Positions 26,333-34,647 of a stretch of 64,000 nucleotides of DNA are shown here, piece by piece. The notes below the pieces were generated by a model. It was not told where the DNA came from, searched no databases, and saw only the letters and a list, made by a program, of their open reading frames with translations. Position 1 is the stretch's first letter. The number at the start of each line of letters is the position of its first letter. A program made the position numbers and the translations under genes. Source of the stretch: JANNUT01 sp046331425 (GTDB taxonomy: Bacteria > Acidobacteriota > Polarisedimenticolia > J045); NCBI GenBank assembly GCA_046331425.1, contig JAXLQU010000016.1, positions 50,843-114,842 of the forward strand, in the 5' to 3' direction.

Positions 26333-27288
26333 TGCGGCATCTCCCGCGGCGATAGGCAGCGGGATGGTAGCAGAGCGGGGAAGGAGAGCGTGCGGGTCTC
26401 CGCACCGGTCGAGGTGGGCGCGGGGAGTGATGCGGCTTTGGTGAGTCGTTCCCAGCGTTCCGCATCGCGCGGTCGCCCGCTGCGGCGCAACACTTCGGAG
26501 AGACCGCGCAGTGTTCGACGCTTACTTCGTTCGTCGGCAGCATCGAATTCTGAAGCGAGGCGCGCGAACTCGGCCTGCGCTCTCCCCCATGCGCCGGTCG
26601 CGAGATCGATTTCAGCGCGCACCAGTCCACGGCGCATCTGCACCGCCAGTGGCAAGGACGTCAGCGGCTGCTCGTCGGCCATCGATAACCAAACGGTTGC
26701 GAGCGCGGCGTTGCCGTCGGCCAACGAAGCTTCGGCAAGCGCGAGCAGCGCGTCGGTACGCTCGGTCAACGCGCTGGATTGTTGATACACAGATGTCGCC
26801 GCGTGCGTGGCAAGTGCAGGGAACCCTAGCGATGTCAGCGCGCTCGCCAGCGTCAGCAGCGCCGCAGAGCGATCGTCATTGCGGCGAGCCGACTGTGAGG
26901 CCAAGTCGGCCGCGGCGGCTGCGGTGGCGTGATCGTCGATCGAGAGTGCAGCACGAGCGCGCTCGAGCCAACGATCGTGTGCGGCTCCATCGAGATTGTC
27001 GACGAAAGCCGGCTCGACCAATGGTGCGACATGCACGCGTTCGGCAAGTGTCCACGCCGGCACGCGCAGCGCGTTGGCCAGCGCCGGCAGAACGGCCAAC
27101 GACGGGAATCGATCGCCGATCTCGAGGTCTGCCAGCAACGTCACGGTGAGTGGCCGGCTCGATTTTCGCCCCGCAAATGCAGCGCGACGTCGATCGAGCC
27201 CGAGACCCTCACGTCGCGCCCGCAGCCATCGACTAAACCAGCGCGCGCCCTCTGGCTTGCGCGCCCCACGCAGACCTTGACTGCTCAT
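26329..27288 (-). CDS. XRE-like DNA-binding protein with helical TPR-like C-terminal region
   Basis: 319 aa. Residues 20-85 form a divergent Cro/C1-type helix-turn-helix: WLRARREGLGL, then LLADLEIGDRFPSLAVLPALANAL. The remaining 220 residues are Ala/Leu/Arg-rich helical repeats (RARAALSIDDHATAAAAADLA, ALLALAEASLADGNAALATVW) resembling TPRs. Such proteins are usually ligand- or peptide-responsive regulators. Translationally coupled to the YqeY gene. The target is unknown. Confidence 0.65.
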   Translation of the reverse strand: MSSQGLRGARKPEGARWFSRWLRARREGLGLDRRRAAFAGRKSSRPLTVTLLADLEIGDRFPSLAVLPALANALRVPAWTLAERVHVAPLVEPAFVDNLDGAAHDRWLERARAALSIDDHATAAAAADLASQSARRNDDRSAALLTLASALTSLGFPALATHAATSVYQQSSALTERTDALLALAEASLADGNAALATVWLSMADEQPLTSLPLAVQMRRGLVRAEIDLATGAWGRAQAEFARLASEFDAADERSKRRTLRGLSEVLRRSGRPRDAERWERLTKAASLPAPTSTGAETRTLSFPALLPSRCLSPREMPQ

Positions 27289-27432
27289 TCGTCGCCCCCA
27301 TCGCGGTCGGCTCCAGTGCGCCGCCGCACCGCGAAGAGTACGAGTGCCTCAACTCACTCCAACCTCGAACCGTTCCCGCGCGCCGGCTTGCGCGTCGCCC
27401 TCCACACCGCCCCCCGTGCACCCGACACACAC

Positions 27433-27632
27433 AATTCGGGGACGGCATACCTATTGCGGCGCCGGGATGGGGAAGCATCGGGTCGAAGGTGCAGTTCCTA
27501 GCTCTGCCGAGAGGTCGTCGAGAATCGCTCGGACTCGGCTGTGATTACGCGAATGCGACTCCACCCGGAGTGATTGGCGCTGCCACTGCGACCGACCAGT
27601 GCAAGGAAATAGGTAGACCGTCCCCGAATTAC
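27433..27632. repeat. TCGGGGACG-family repeat, copy 3 (widely spaced arms)
   Basis: Left arm AATTCGGGGACGGCATACCT (27433-27452) and right arm (27610-27632) AGGTAGACCGTCCCCGAATT are inverted but separated by about 155 bases, unlike the 49-61-base loops of other copies. The arms carry CCTATT instead of CCTAAAGC. The middle has no gene. The right arm ends on the stop codon of the DUF1579-like gene. Confidence 0.8.
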
Positions 27633-28426
27633 TTGCGGTGGTAGAGGAGGTCGTAGCTGGGCGCCCAGGTCTTGCCGGCGTCGAAGGAGTCTTCGCCGAC
27701 CTGACGCACCGTTTGAGCATCGATCGGCGTGAAGATCATGCGGCGCAGAACTGATTTGCCCTGCTCTTTGTCGGGGGCGAGATAGACCATGGTGCCGTTC
27801 TTCAATTCGCCGGTGAACTCCAGCAACGTCCCTTTGTCGGAGACCCATGATTGCCGCCAAGAGCCCGACTTGGCATCGAAGATGTTGAAGCTCTTGCCGC
27901 TCATGCTGGGCGAGGTCCAGTTCTCGAACACGACGCACGACCCCAAGATCGACAAAACGCTGCTCTTGCCGGCGGGCTGACCCTGCGGCGTCGTGACGTC
28001 CCATTCGCCGATCCAAAAATCGAGCGCACGATAGCGAGCATCGGCTTTGCACGGATTGGCGAGCACGTCGGCCCGCGTCATCAACTCGGCGAAACGCGGT
28101 TCGCCCAGCAACGAGGCGAGATCCGGATCGCTGGCCGCTGCCGCTGCGCCGACGAATCCAGCATCGATCGCTTTGCTCAACCACTCCAGTGCCTTGTCCT
28201 TCATGCCGGCACGGGCAGCGGAGCATGCCGCGTTGTACTGCGCGGAAGGAGGCGCCTGCAGCGCAATCGCTCGCTCCCATGCGGTCAACGCCTCGCGATA
28301 ATCGCCCTTGGCGTGCAAGTCGGTGGCGCGGCGGACTTGTTCGGCGAGGCCGCTTGCATCGTTCGTTGCCGCCAACGTCATCGCCATCGTCATCACCAGC
28401 ACAAGCAACCATGTCGATCGCCGCAT
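27629..28426 (-). CDS. Exported TPR / DUF1579-like protein
   Basis: 265 aa with signal peptide (RRSTWLLVLVMTMAMTLAA). Residues 25-120 hold TPR-like helices (LHAKGDYREALTAWERAIAL, YNAACSAARAGMKDKALEWLSKAI). Residues 130-265 resemble the lipocalin-like DUF1579 fold: LDFWIGEWDVTTPQG, GSCVVFENWTSPSMSGKSFNIFD and WRQSWVSDKGTLLEFTG. Presumed periplasmic; ligand unknown. The stop codon adjoins repeat copy 3. Confidence 0.75.
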   Translation of the reverse strand: MRRSTWLLVLVMTMAMTLAATNDASGLAEQVRRATDLHAKGDYREALTAWERAIALQAPPSAQYNAACSAARAGMKDKALEWLSKAIDAGFVGAAAAASDPDLASLLGEPRFAELMTRADVLANPCKADARYRALDFWIGEWDVTTPQGQPAGKSSVLSILGSCVVFENWTSPSMSGKSFNIFDAKSGSWRQSWVSDKGTLLEFTGELKNGTMVYLAPDKEQGKSVLRRMIFTPIDAQTVRQVGEDSFDAGKTWAPSYDLLYHRK

Positions 28427-28532
28427 CGCGTCACCTCACCCGGCGATCCTACGGCGGACGGTTGTTTCCACGCGCAAATCCTCGTAAATCCTGGGAGGCC
28501 ACGGGCCGGGCTTGAGTCGCGCCTGCTAATTC

Positions 28533-28550
28533 GTATACCGTCCCCGAATT
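28533..28550. repeat. Partial TCGGGGACG-family repeat (one arm), copy 4
   Basis: GTATACCGTCCCCGAATT matches the outer part of the family arm (with GTATACC as in copy 3). It lies directly against the GTG start codon of tatD; a short AATTC at 28528 could be a remnant of the other end. The rest of the element is absent. Confidence 0.75.
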
Positions 28551-29345
28551 GTGTATACCGATTCGCACTGCCATTTGGATCATGCGCCGATGCTTGCGGA
28601 GCAGGGTGAGATCGTTGCGCGGGCGCGCGCCGCGGGCGTGACGACGATCATCAACATCGTCAGCGGCTGCGGTGTCGACGCTGCCCGCACGGCACTCGCC
28701 ACTGCTTCGGCGTACGAGGGTGTCCACGCTGTGATCGGCGTGCACCCGCACGATGCGGCGCACGCGAGCCCGATGCTACTGGAGCAAATGAAAGCGCTGG
28801 CGGGACACGAAAAGCTCGTGGCATGGGGCGAGATCGGACTCGACTACTTCTACGACCGTTCGCCGCGCGAGGTTCAGCAGCATGCCTTCGAAGCGCAGCT
28901 CGAGATCGCGATCGACCTCGATCTTCCGTTCACGCTGCACGTTCGCGATGCGGCGCCAGTGTTGCTGGACACCTTGCGGCGCAAGCGTGCACAGCACGGC
29001 TCTCGCTTGCGCGGCATCTGGCATTGCTTCTCGGAAGGCCCGGCTGAAGCTGCCGAGGCGATCGACTTGGGGCTCTACATTTCGTTCTCTGGAATCGTTA
29101 CCTACAAAAGCGCAAGCAACATCGTGGCGGCTGCCAAGCAACTCCCGCTCGAGCGAATGCTGGTTGAAACCGATAGCCCGTTTCTGTCCCCCATACCTCA
29201 CCGCGGAAAACGGAACGAACCGGCGTTCGTGGTCCAGACGGTGCGATTTCTGGCGCAACAGCGCGGCCTGGAACCAGAACAACTGGCTTCAATCACCACG
29301 CTCAACGCGCAACACGCCTACGAACTGACGAGCGACAACCAATAG
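28551..29345 (+). CDS. tatD: TatD-family metal-dependent hydrolase / DNase
   Basis: 264 aa, normal length. The N-terminal metal motif TDSHCHLD is followed by VIGVHPHDA, WGEIGLDYFYDRSP, HVRDAA, GIWHCFSE and the C-terminal LVETDSPFLSPIPHRGKRNEP, all TatD signatures. Probably a 3'-5' exonuclease or D-aminoacyl hydrolase. The start must be GTG at 28551: an in-frame TAA lies at 28527-28529 and there is no other usual start between. The sequence before it is entirely repeat-derived and lacks a Shine-Dalgarno, so expression may be altered. Confidence 0.93.
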   Translation: MYTDSHCHLDHAPMLAEQGEIVARARAAGVTTIINIVSGCGVDAARTALATASAYEGVHAVIGVHPHDAAHASPMLLEQMKALAGHEKLVAWGEIGLDYFYDRSPREVQQHAFEAQLEIAIDLDLPFTLHVRDAAPVLLDTLRRKRAQHGSRLRGIWHCFSEGPAEAAEAIDLGLYISFSGIVTYKSASNIVAAAKQLPLERMLVETDSPFLSPIPHRGKRNEPAFVVQTVRFLAQQRGLEPEQLASITTLNAQHAYELTSDNQ

Positions 29346-29358
29346 TCGACGCCGGCAG

Positions 29359-30510
29359 TCAGTCCCGCCTACCGATCAACAGAGAGTTCCCGAAAGGCGT
29401 GCCGGCACTCATCGGAACCGACCGCACCGTAACTCCATGCGCACCAAGCAAGGCACTCCACTGGTCGAGCGTTCGATAGTAGAAGCGCTGCCGCCACGCG
29501 CCGCGAAACAGGGCACGCACACGTTCGGTTCCTCGAGTGACCCAAAAGCGCCAACCGGCGGCTGCGTCAGCTTCCCGAATCAGCAGCACACCGCCAGGCA
29601 AGAGTGCTCGAGTGGCTCGTTGCACGAGCGTTTCCTGGGTTTCGCGAGGCAAGTAGTGCAACACATCGGTCAGCAGTATCGCGTGAGCTGCCGGTAGTTC
29701 GCTCTCGCCCAGGTCCTGTTGCAGGATCACCGCCCCGCTATCGAGCGCGCGCCGCGCCACCTTCACCGCACGAGTCGAGTGTTCGATTCCGATCAGCGTC
29801 ACGTCGCGCGGCGGCATCGGCCAATCCGCCGGCCAGATTCCATCGGCGTGCAACGAGGGTGCGGTGGCGAACAACGCCAGCGCAATTCCTCGACCGCACC
29901 CAAGATCGACGATCGTGCTGCCGTCGGCCACGCATCCAATGCGCAACAGGCCCATGTACAACGGGTCGAGTCGCAGCTTGGCCCGAACGAACTCCCATTG
30001 CGAAATCCCGGCGGGCACATACCGCTTCGCTGTCCGCTCTACCAACCCACCAACCTCATGCGCCACATGAGTCCGTCTGAGCCACGCGTAGACCAGCAAC
30101 CCGAACGCAAACCCCAGGCCTATCGCCGTGACGATGCTTCCGAGCGCCAAGTCCAGACCAAACGCCAACGCCCCTTCCTGCCGCAGGCCTGCGAGGGTGA
30201 GCGGCATCGTTTCCCCGAACCGCAGCCAATGACCCACTTGTAACTGACCGAAAGTCAGAAACAGCGCCGATACCGGGTTGTTGATATACGCAGCGAAGTA
30301 GGTCAGCAGCGTGTTGAGTCGGAATACGCGCGCCGCCAAGACACAAAGAGGAAAGTGAAGTCCATACACCGGCAAGCATCCGATGAACACACCGGCGCCA
30401 ACGGCCAGCGCCTGCTTGCCCGGAGACGCGTGCTCTACTCTCAGCTTGTAGAGCATCTCGGGCAGCGCATCTCGAAAGCGGCGCTTCCCGTCGGGAGGAG
30501 CCTCGGTCAT
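29359..30510 (-). CDS. DUF2062 membrane domain fused to a SAM-dependent methyltransferase
   Basis: 383 aa from the ATG at 30510, preceded by AGGA; an ATG 7 codons upstream is the alternative. Residues 1-155 match DUF2062: GVFIGCLPVYGLHFPLCVLAARVFRLN, YINNPVSA and two or three membrane segments. Residues 190-383 form a Rossmann methyltransferase with STIVDLGCGRGIAL, IGIEHSTRAVKVARRAL, LTDVLHYLP and LPGGVLLIREADA. It is the distal gene of the minus-strand half of the polyene region. O-methylation of the aryl head group or lipid modification at the membrane are possible roles. Confidence 0.82.
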   Translation of the reverse strand: MTEAPPDGKRRFRDALPEMLYKLRVEHASPGKQALAVGAGVFIGCLPVYGLHFPLCVLAARVFRLNTLLTYFAAYINNPVSALFLTFGQLQVGHWLRFGETMPLTLAGLRQEGALAFGLDLALGSIVTAIGLGFAFGLLVYAWLRRTHVAHEVGGLVERTAKRYVPAGISQWEFVRAKLRLDPLYMGLLRIGCVADGSTIVDLGCGRGIALALFATAPSLHADGIWPADWPMPPRDVTLIGIEHSTRAVKVARRALDSGAVILQQDLGESELPAAHAILLTDVLHYLPRETQETLVQRATRALLPGGVLLIREADAAAGWRFWVTRGTERVRALFRGAWRQRFYYRTLDQWSALLGAHGVTVRSVPMSAGTPFGNSLLIGRRD

Positions 30511-30541
30511 CGTCGTCCTGTCGCTCGGCATCGCATGCGGT

Positions 30542-31342
30542 TCATTGCTGTCCTGCTAGCAATGTCACCGATCGTAGTGACCGTTCGCGCATTCGCGCCA
30601 ACAGGGACGGTAAGACCGTCAACACGGCGGCGTCCGCGTGACGCCGAAGACCACCGTCGTGGAGTACCAAGATTGCGCCGGGTGAAACCGATGGAAGCAA
30701 TCGCGCCAGTACCTTCTCATGCCGCCATTCAATCGCGTCGTAGCCACGACGGGTCCAACTGACCAACTGCAATTCGCACCGTTCCAGCTCGCGTTGCAAG
30801 AGCGGGCTACGGATCCCAGCAGGTGCGCGAAAGAACCGCGGCGCGCGCCCGCACAACTGCTGCAGCACACTCTGGACCGGCTCGATCTCACGACGAAGCG
30901 CTGCCGGACTGCGGAAATAGAACGAGACCGGGTGCGTGTACGAGTGGTTTTCCACCGCATGACCGCGCACCGTTATCTCGCGCACCAATTCGGGGTGCTC
31001 TTCAGCGCGCCGTCCGATCACGAAGAACGTCCCCTTGGCGTTCGCGTTGTCGAGCAGGTCCAGTACGCGCGGCGTGATCTGCGGGTCGGGCCCGTCATCG
31101 AAGGTCAACGCCAACTCACCACGCTGCTCCGCGGCAGCCGAAAGCGAGCGAATGTTCGGGCCCATCCAAGTGCAGCGCGGCAACAGGCCGGCGGCGACCA
31201 CTGCGGCATGACTGCCGACACAAACCCCCAAGGCCCACGGCCAAACTCGCGGTGACACGATCACGGCGCCACCCGCCGCGCCGTGCGCTGCCAGAGCGAC
31301 GCGCCACAACGGCCGGGGGGTGAATGGCGCCCGGCGTCTCAC
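30542..31342 (-). CDS. Polysaccharide deacetylase (NodB-like, CE4)
   Basis: 266 aa from a GTG at 31342 that overlaps the ligase stop (GTGA). An N-terminal membrane segment (about 5-55) precedes the NodB domain: ALTFDDGPDPQITPRVLDLL (motif 1, metal Asp), GHAVENHSYTHP (motif 2, HxxxH-like), FFRAPAGIRSP (motif 3) and ILVLHDGG near the end. Zinc-dependent removal of N- or O-acetyl groups from a glycan or glycolipid is expected. Its location between a ligase and a methyltransferase suggests it modifies the polyene-linked product, but cell-wall action is equally possible. Confidence 0.85.
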   Translation of the reverse strand: MRRRAPFTPRPLWRVALAAHGAAGGAVIVSPRVWPWALGVCVGSHAAVVAAGLLPRCTWMGPNIRSLSAAAEQRGELALTFDDGPDPQITPRVLDLLDNANAKGTFFVIGRRAEEHPELVREITVRGHAVENHSYTHPVSFYFRSPAALRREIEPVQSVLQQLCGRAPRFFRAPAGIRSPLLQRELERCELQLVSWTRRGYDAIEWRHEKVLARLLPSVSPGAILVLHDGGLRRHADAAVLTVLPSLLARMRERSLRSVTLLAGQQ

Positions 31343-32721
31343 GCGGAAAGCGCCGCGCGATCGAGTTTGCCGCGTGTGGTACGCGGCAGCTCTGCGACCA
31401 GCAGTACGCTGCGCGGCACCTTGTGATCGGCGAGTCGTGTGCGGCACCAACTGACCACCGCTTCGTAGCTCAACTCCGGATGAGTTGTCGCCACGACCGC
31501 ACGAACGACAGCAGCCTCGTTCAGTCCGGTAACGCTCAGCACGGCAACGTCGTCGACACCGGGCATCTCCGCGATCACCGCTTCAACCTCACGCGGGCTG
31601 AACTTCTTGCCTTTGACGTTGATCACATCGTCGGTACGACCGCGCAGCACCAACGAGTCCCGATCCCAAACCGCAAGATCCCCGCTGATGAAACGACCAG
31701 GCTGCAAACGATCGCTCGCCTCGCCGAGATAGCCGCTTGCCACAGCAGGCGACTGAACCGAGACCAAACCATCCTCGTTGATTTCTACCCGCACGCCATC
31801 GACCGGTGTTCCGACGCTGCCATGCTCGGCAGCGTCGCCACGCCGGTCGTAAGCAATACCTCCACACTCGCTGGCGCCGTAGAAAACATGCACGGGCAAA
31901 CCGAAGGCGGCCCGGAAGTGCGCGGCGACCGCTGCCGGCAACACTGCGCCTGCGGCGACCACCAGTCGCAACGAATCGGGCCACGCCGGCGGCGATCCCA
32001 TCTTTACCAACGCCGCCAACCAGGCAGGCACCGTCGGGAAGAACGTCGCACCACACAGCTGTGCGGCCTGCAGCGGCGCGAGTGGACCGGGCTCGTCGGC
32101 CACTATCAGGGTTGTGCCGCGCATCAAGGCGGGCAGCAGCAACGACGAGAAGCCGTACGAGTGTGTGAGCGGAATGGCGACCAACAACTTGTCGCTCGAT
32201 CTCAACTCCATGCTGCGCCACAACTGATCTTCATCGGCGGCGAGCGCTGTTGCCGAGGTGACGACACCGCGCGGCGCACCGCTCGACCCCGAGGTCAGCT
32301 TCACCGCACCCACTTCATCACCCGGCTCACAAGCCGTTGTCGAGCTGGCCACGGACTCGAATTGGAACCCGTCTGTCTGCTCACCCCACACATCGCTGGC
32401 GCGAACAGTTCCGACTGCACCCAACGTGGCAAGCGCGCGCCGCTTGTCGTCGAGCGGCGCGGCGTAATCGAGCAACAACGGCGCACAACCGCAACGCCGC
32501 AACGCCAGGTACGCTGCCAACAGCGTTGGCCCGTTAGGTGCGTCCAGCCCAATCAACCGACCCCGGCCGGAGACCGACGCAGCGAGCAGATCGGCCACGC
32601 GATGCGCCATCGCGTCGAGTTCTCGTGCATCGACGCGCCGTGTCGGTGATCGCACGATCTCGCACGCTGGTTGCGTGTGGAGCACTCGGTCAAATGCGGA
32701 AAGAACGGGATCGATCGGCAT
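31339..32721 (-). CDS. AMP-dependent acyl/aryl ligase of the polyene cluster
   Basis: 460 aa from the ATG at 32721. ANL-superfamily adenylating enzyme: P-loop-like VKLTSGSSGAPRGVV, VFYGASECGGIAYD, GDLAVWDRDSLVLRGRTDDVINVKGKKFSPREVEAVI with the hinge, and C-terminal Lys in TTRGKLDRAAL. In aryl polyene systems such a ligase loads the aromatic starter onto ACP, which fits a hydroxybenzoate from the chorismatase. It is divergent from the ACP gene. The start is the first family-consistent ATG; upstream residues in the ORF are not conserved. Confidence 0.87.
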   Translation of the reverse strand: MPIDPVLSAFDRVLHTQPACEIVRSPTRRVDARELDAMAHRVADLLAASVSGRGRLIGLDAPNGPTLLAAYLALRRCGCAPLLLDYAAPLDDKRRALATLGAVGTVRASDVWGEQTDGFQFESVASSTTACEPGDEVGAVKLTSGSSGAPRGVVTSATALAADEDQLWRSMELRSSDKLLVAIPLTHSYGFSSLLLPALMRGTTLIVADEPGPLAPLQAAQLCGATFFPTVPAWLAALVKMGSPPAWPDSLRLVVAAGAVLPAAVAAHFRAAFGLPVHVFYGASECGGIAYDRRGDAAEHGSVGTPVDGVRVEINEDGLVSVQSPAVASGYLGEASDRLQPGRFISGDLAVWDRDSLVLRGRTDDVINVKGKKFSPREVEAVIAEMPGVDDVAVLSVTGLNEAAVVRAVVATTHPELSYEAVVSWCRTRLADHKVPRSVLLVAELPRTTRGKLDRAALSA

Positions 32722-33005
32722 CGGCGGACAGTTGCCGGCGAGTATACGCAAACCGCAGGAATCACGGACTGGACGCCGTGGCTCTCGCCGGTTGGGATCG
32801 GAGGCCGCCTTCGGTGGCTGGGCTCTCGAGCCGCGACAACCTACCCACCAAGCCGACGAGGCGTGGCGCACCGGATCGCTGAAAGCGATGTCGAGCTGTG
32901 CCCTCGAACCAGGCAGACAATGCGACCACGCGTCGGTCGCCGGGGACTTCGGCCAAATCGCTCGGCAAATCCCAGCAAAATGAGGAGCTGTTTCGAGCCC
33001 GCTGC

Positions 33006-33011
33006 TATACT
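33006..33011 (+). promoter_or_regulatory. Putative extended -10 element for the ACP-ketosynthase operon
   Basis: TGCTATACT (hexamer TATACT) followed by CCCCGCCG lies about 100 bases upstream of the ACP gene in the divergent gap. No -35 match is clear. The same TGCTATNCTCCCCGCCG arrangement occurs before parA. Confidence 0.45.
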
Positions 33012-33108
33012 CCCCGCCGACAAGAAACAGCCGTAACGCCCGATCCAAGCACCATTTTCACGGGTACGCAGACCGTTCCCGCCCTCTCATCGCGAGGCTT
33101 CGGATTTC

Positions 33109-33381
33109 ATGAGTCAGGCCCTTCCAGTCCGCATCAAGCAACTCCTCATCGACGCACTGCATTTGGAAGGAATGTCGGTTGAATCGATCGAAGACAACGC
33201 CCCGTTGTTCGGGGCCGGCCTCGGTCTCGATTCGGTCGATGCACTCGAGCTCGTCGTTGCCCTGGAAAAAGAATTCGGCATCAAGATTCAGAGTCACGAG
33301 GTTGGCAAAGAAGCGTTCGCCTCGATCACCGCCTTGACCGGCTTTGTAGAAAACCAACTCGCTGCCAAACAAACCTCGTAG
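33109..33381 (+). CDS. Acyl carrier protein
   Basis: 90 aa. The phosphopantetheine attachment site is Ser42 in GLGLDSVDALELV, in a four-helix acidic protein (EFGIKIQSHE, ITALTGFVENQL). It opens the operon with ketosynthase, chain-length factor and glycosyltransferase, so it is presumably the dedicated carrier for polyene extension, not the housekeeping AcpP. The start ATG gives a normal ACP N-terminus. Confidence 0.93.
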   Translation: MSQALPVRIKQLLIDALHLEGMSVESIEDNAPLFGAGLGLDSVDALELVVALEKEFGIKIQSHEVGKEAFASITALTGFVENQLAAKQTS

Positions 33382-33390
33382 CTCGCCGCG

Positions 33391-34647
33391 ATGCATGCAC
33401 GGCCAGCGGTGATCACCGGCTTGGGGGCCGTCAGCGGCTGCGGGTTCGGCGTCGCGCAACTGTGGCGCGGGCTGCTGTCCGGTCAGACTTCCGTGCGAGA
33501 GGTCACCCGCTTCGATCACCGCTTGCATCGCACCCACAATGCCGCCGAAGTTCCGCTTTTGGAATGGCCCGAGCCTGACGAGCCGCTAATCACTGCGTTG
33601 CACCTGCTCTCGTCGCCTGCGCACTCATCGCTTTGTGACCGGTTTGCGCTGTACGCGGCGCGCGAAGCGTGGCAACACAGCGGCCTTCCGGAACCAGCCA
33701 AGTCGCAACCGCGACTAGGTGTGTTTTTTGGCAGTTCCACCGGCGGCATGCTCGAAGCAGAGGAGTGGTTCGCCGGCATGCTCGATGGTCGCGGTCGCAG
33801 CCGCATATCAGCGATGGCGGCACAACAGACCAACGCTCCCGGCGATCTGGTGGCGCGCCTGTTTCGAGCCGGCGGCCCAGTCTTGACGATCTCGTCGGCG
33901 TGCGCATCGGCCACACTCGCGCTCGGTTCGGCGCTCGACGCGCTTCGTGCTGGCGAGGTCGACATCGCGATCGCCGGTGGCGCCGACTCTTTGTGCCAAC
34001 TCACCTACGCCGGATTCAATGCGCTACGCAGTGTCGATCCTGTCGCCACGCGACCGTTTCGCCGCGATCGCGTCGGACTGTCGCTTGGTGAGGGAGCCGC
34101 GGTGTTGGTGCTCGAATCGCTCGAACATGCGGGCCGACGCGGCGCCAAGACCCTGGGCCTGCTGTCCGGCGCTGGCGCCGCGTGCGACGCGCATCACATG
34201 ACGGCACCCGATCCCAGTGGCAGCGGTGCGGCCCGCGCCGTTCACGCGGCTCTCGAAGATGCACAGCTACCACCTGCTGCGATCGATTTCATCAACGCAC
34301 ATGCAACCGGCACGCCGCACAACGATGCTGCCGAGTGGTCCGCGTTCGCGCAGGTGTTCGGCGCTCGCGTCGCGTCGATTCCAATCACCGCCACCAAAGC
34401 CACAGTCGGGCACTTCCTCGGTTCGGCGGGTGCGGTGGAAGCGGTTGCAACCGTCATGTGCCTGCTCGAAGGAGTGCTGCACCCCGCGCCGGCCGGTGGT
34501 GATATCGACCCGCATGCCCCTGCCGATTTGGTTCTTGGCGCGCCGCGTCGACACGCAGCACTGCATCACGCGCTCTCCACCAACTTGGCATTCGGCGGCA
34601 GCAACGGGGCTGTCGTGTTGTCGCATCCATCGTCGATGCCGCTATGA
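33391..34647 (+). CDS. Beta-ketoacyl-ACP synthase (KS, FabF-type)
   Basis: 418 aa. Full Cys-His-His triad: Cys171 in SSACASATLALG, His in NAHATGTPHND, and His in TKATVGHFLGSAGAVEAV. Starts 9 bases after the ACP stop and overlaps the next, Cys-less ketosynthase by four bases (ATGA). Together they resemble the KS/CLF heterodimer of type II polyketide and aryl polyene synthases, where this subunit performs the decarboxylative condensation. Confidence 0.92.
   Translation: MHARPAVITGLGAVSGCGFGVAQLWRGLLSGQTSVREVTRFDHRLHRTHNAAEVPLLEWPEPDEPLITALHLLSSPAHSSLCDRFALYAAREAWQHSGLPEPAKSQPRLGVFFGSSTGGMLEAEEWFAGMLDGRGRSRISAMAAQQTNAPGDLVARLFRAGGPVLTISSACASATLALGSALDALRAGEVDIAIAGGADSLCQLTYAGFNALRSVDPVATRPFRRDRVGLSLGEGAAVLVLESLEHAGRRGAKTLGLLSGAGAACDAHHMTAPDPSGSGAARAVHAALEDAQLPPAAIDFINAHATGTPHNDAAEWSAFAQVFGARVASIPITATKATVGHFLGSAGAVEAVATVMCLLEGVLHPAPAGGDIDPHAPADLVLGAPRRHAALHHALSTNLAFGGSNGAVVLSHPSSMPL

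Noticed and set aside
27498..28412. A 304-codon minus-strand frame overlapping the DUF1579-like gene and running through repeat copy 3
   Set aside because: It has no signal peptide or domain, while the other frame has a signal peptide, TPR and DUF1579-like motifs.
28533..28550. Repeat fragment as a regulatory operator for tatD
   Set aside because: It is identical to the arm of a dispersed repeat family, so a family-wide origin explains it without a special operator role.
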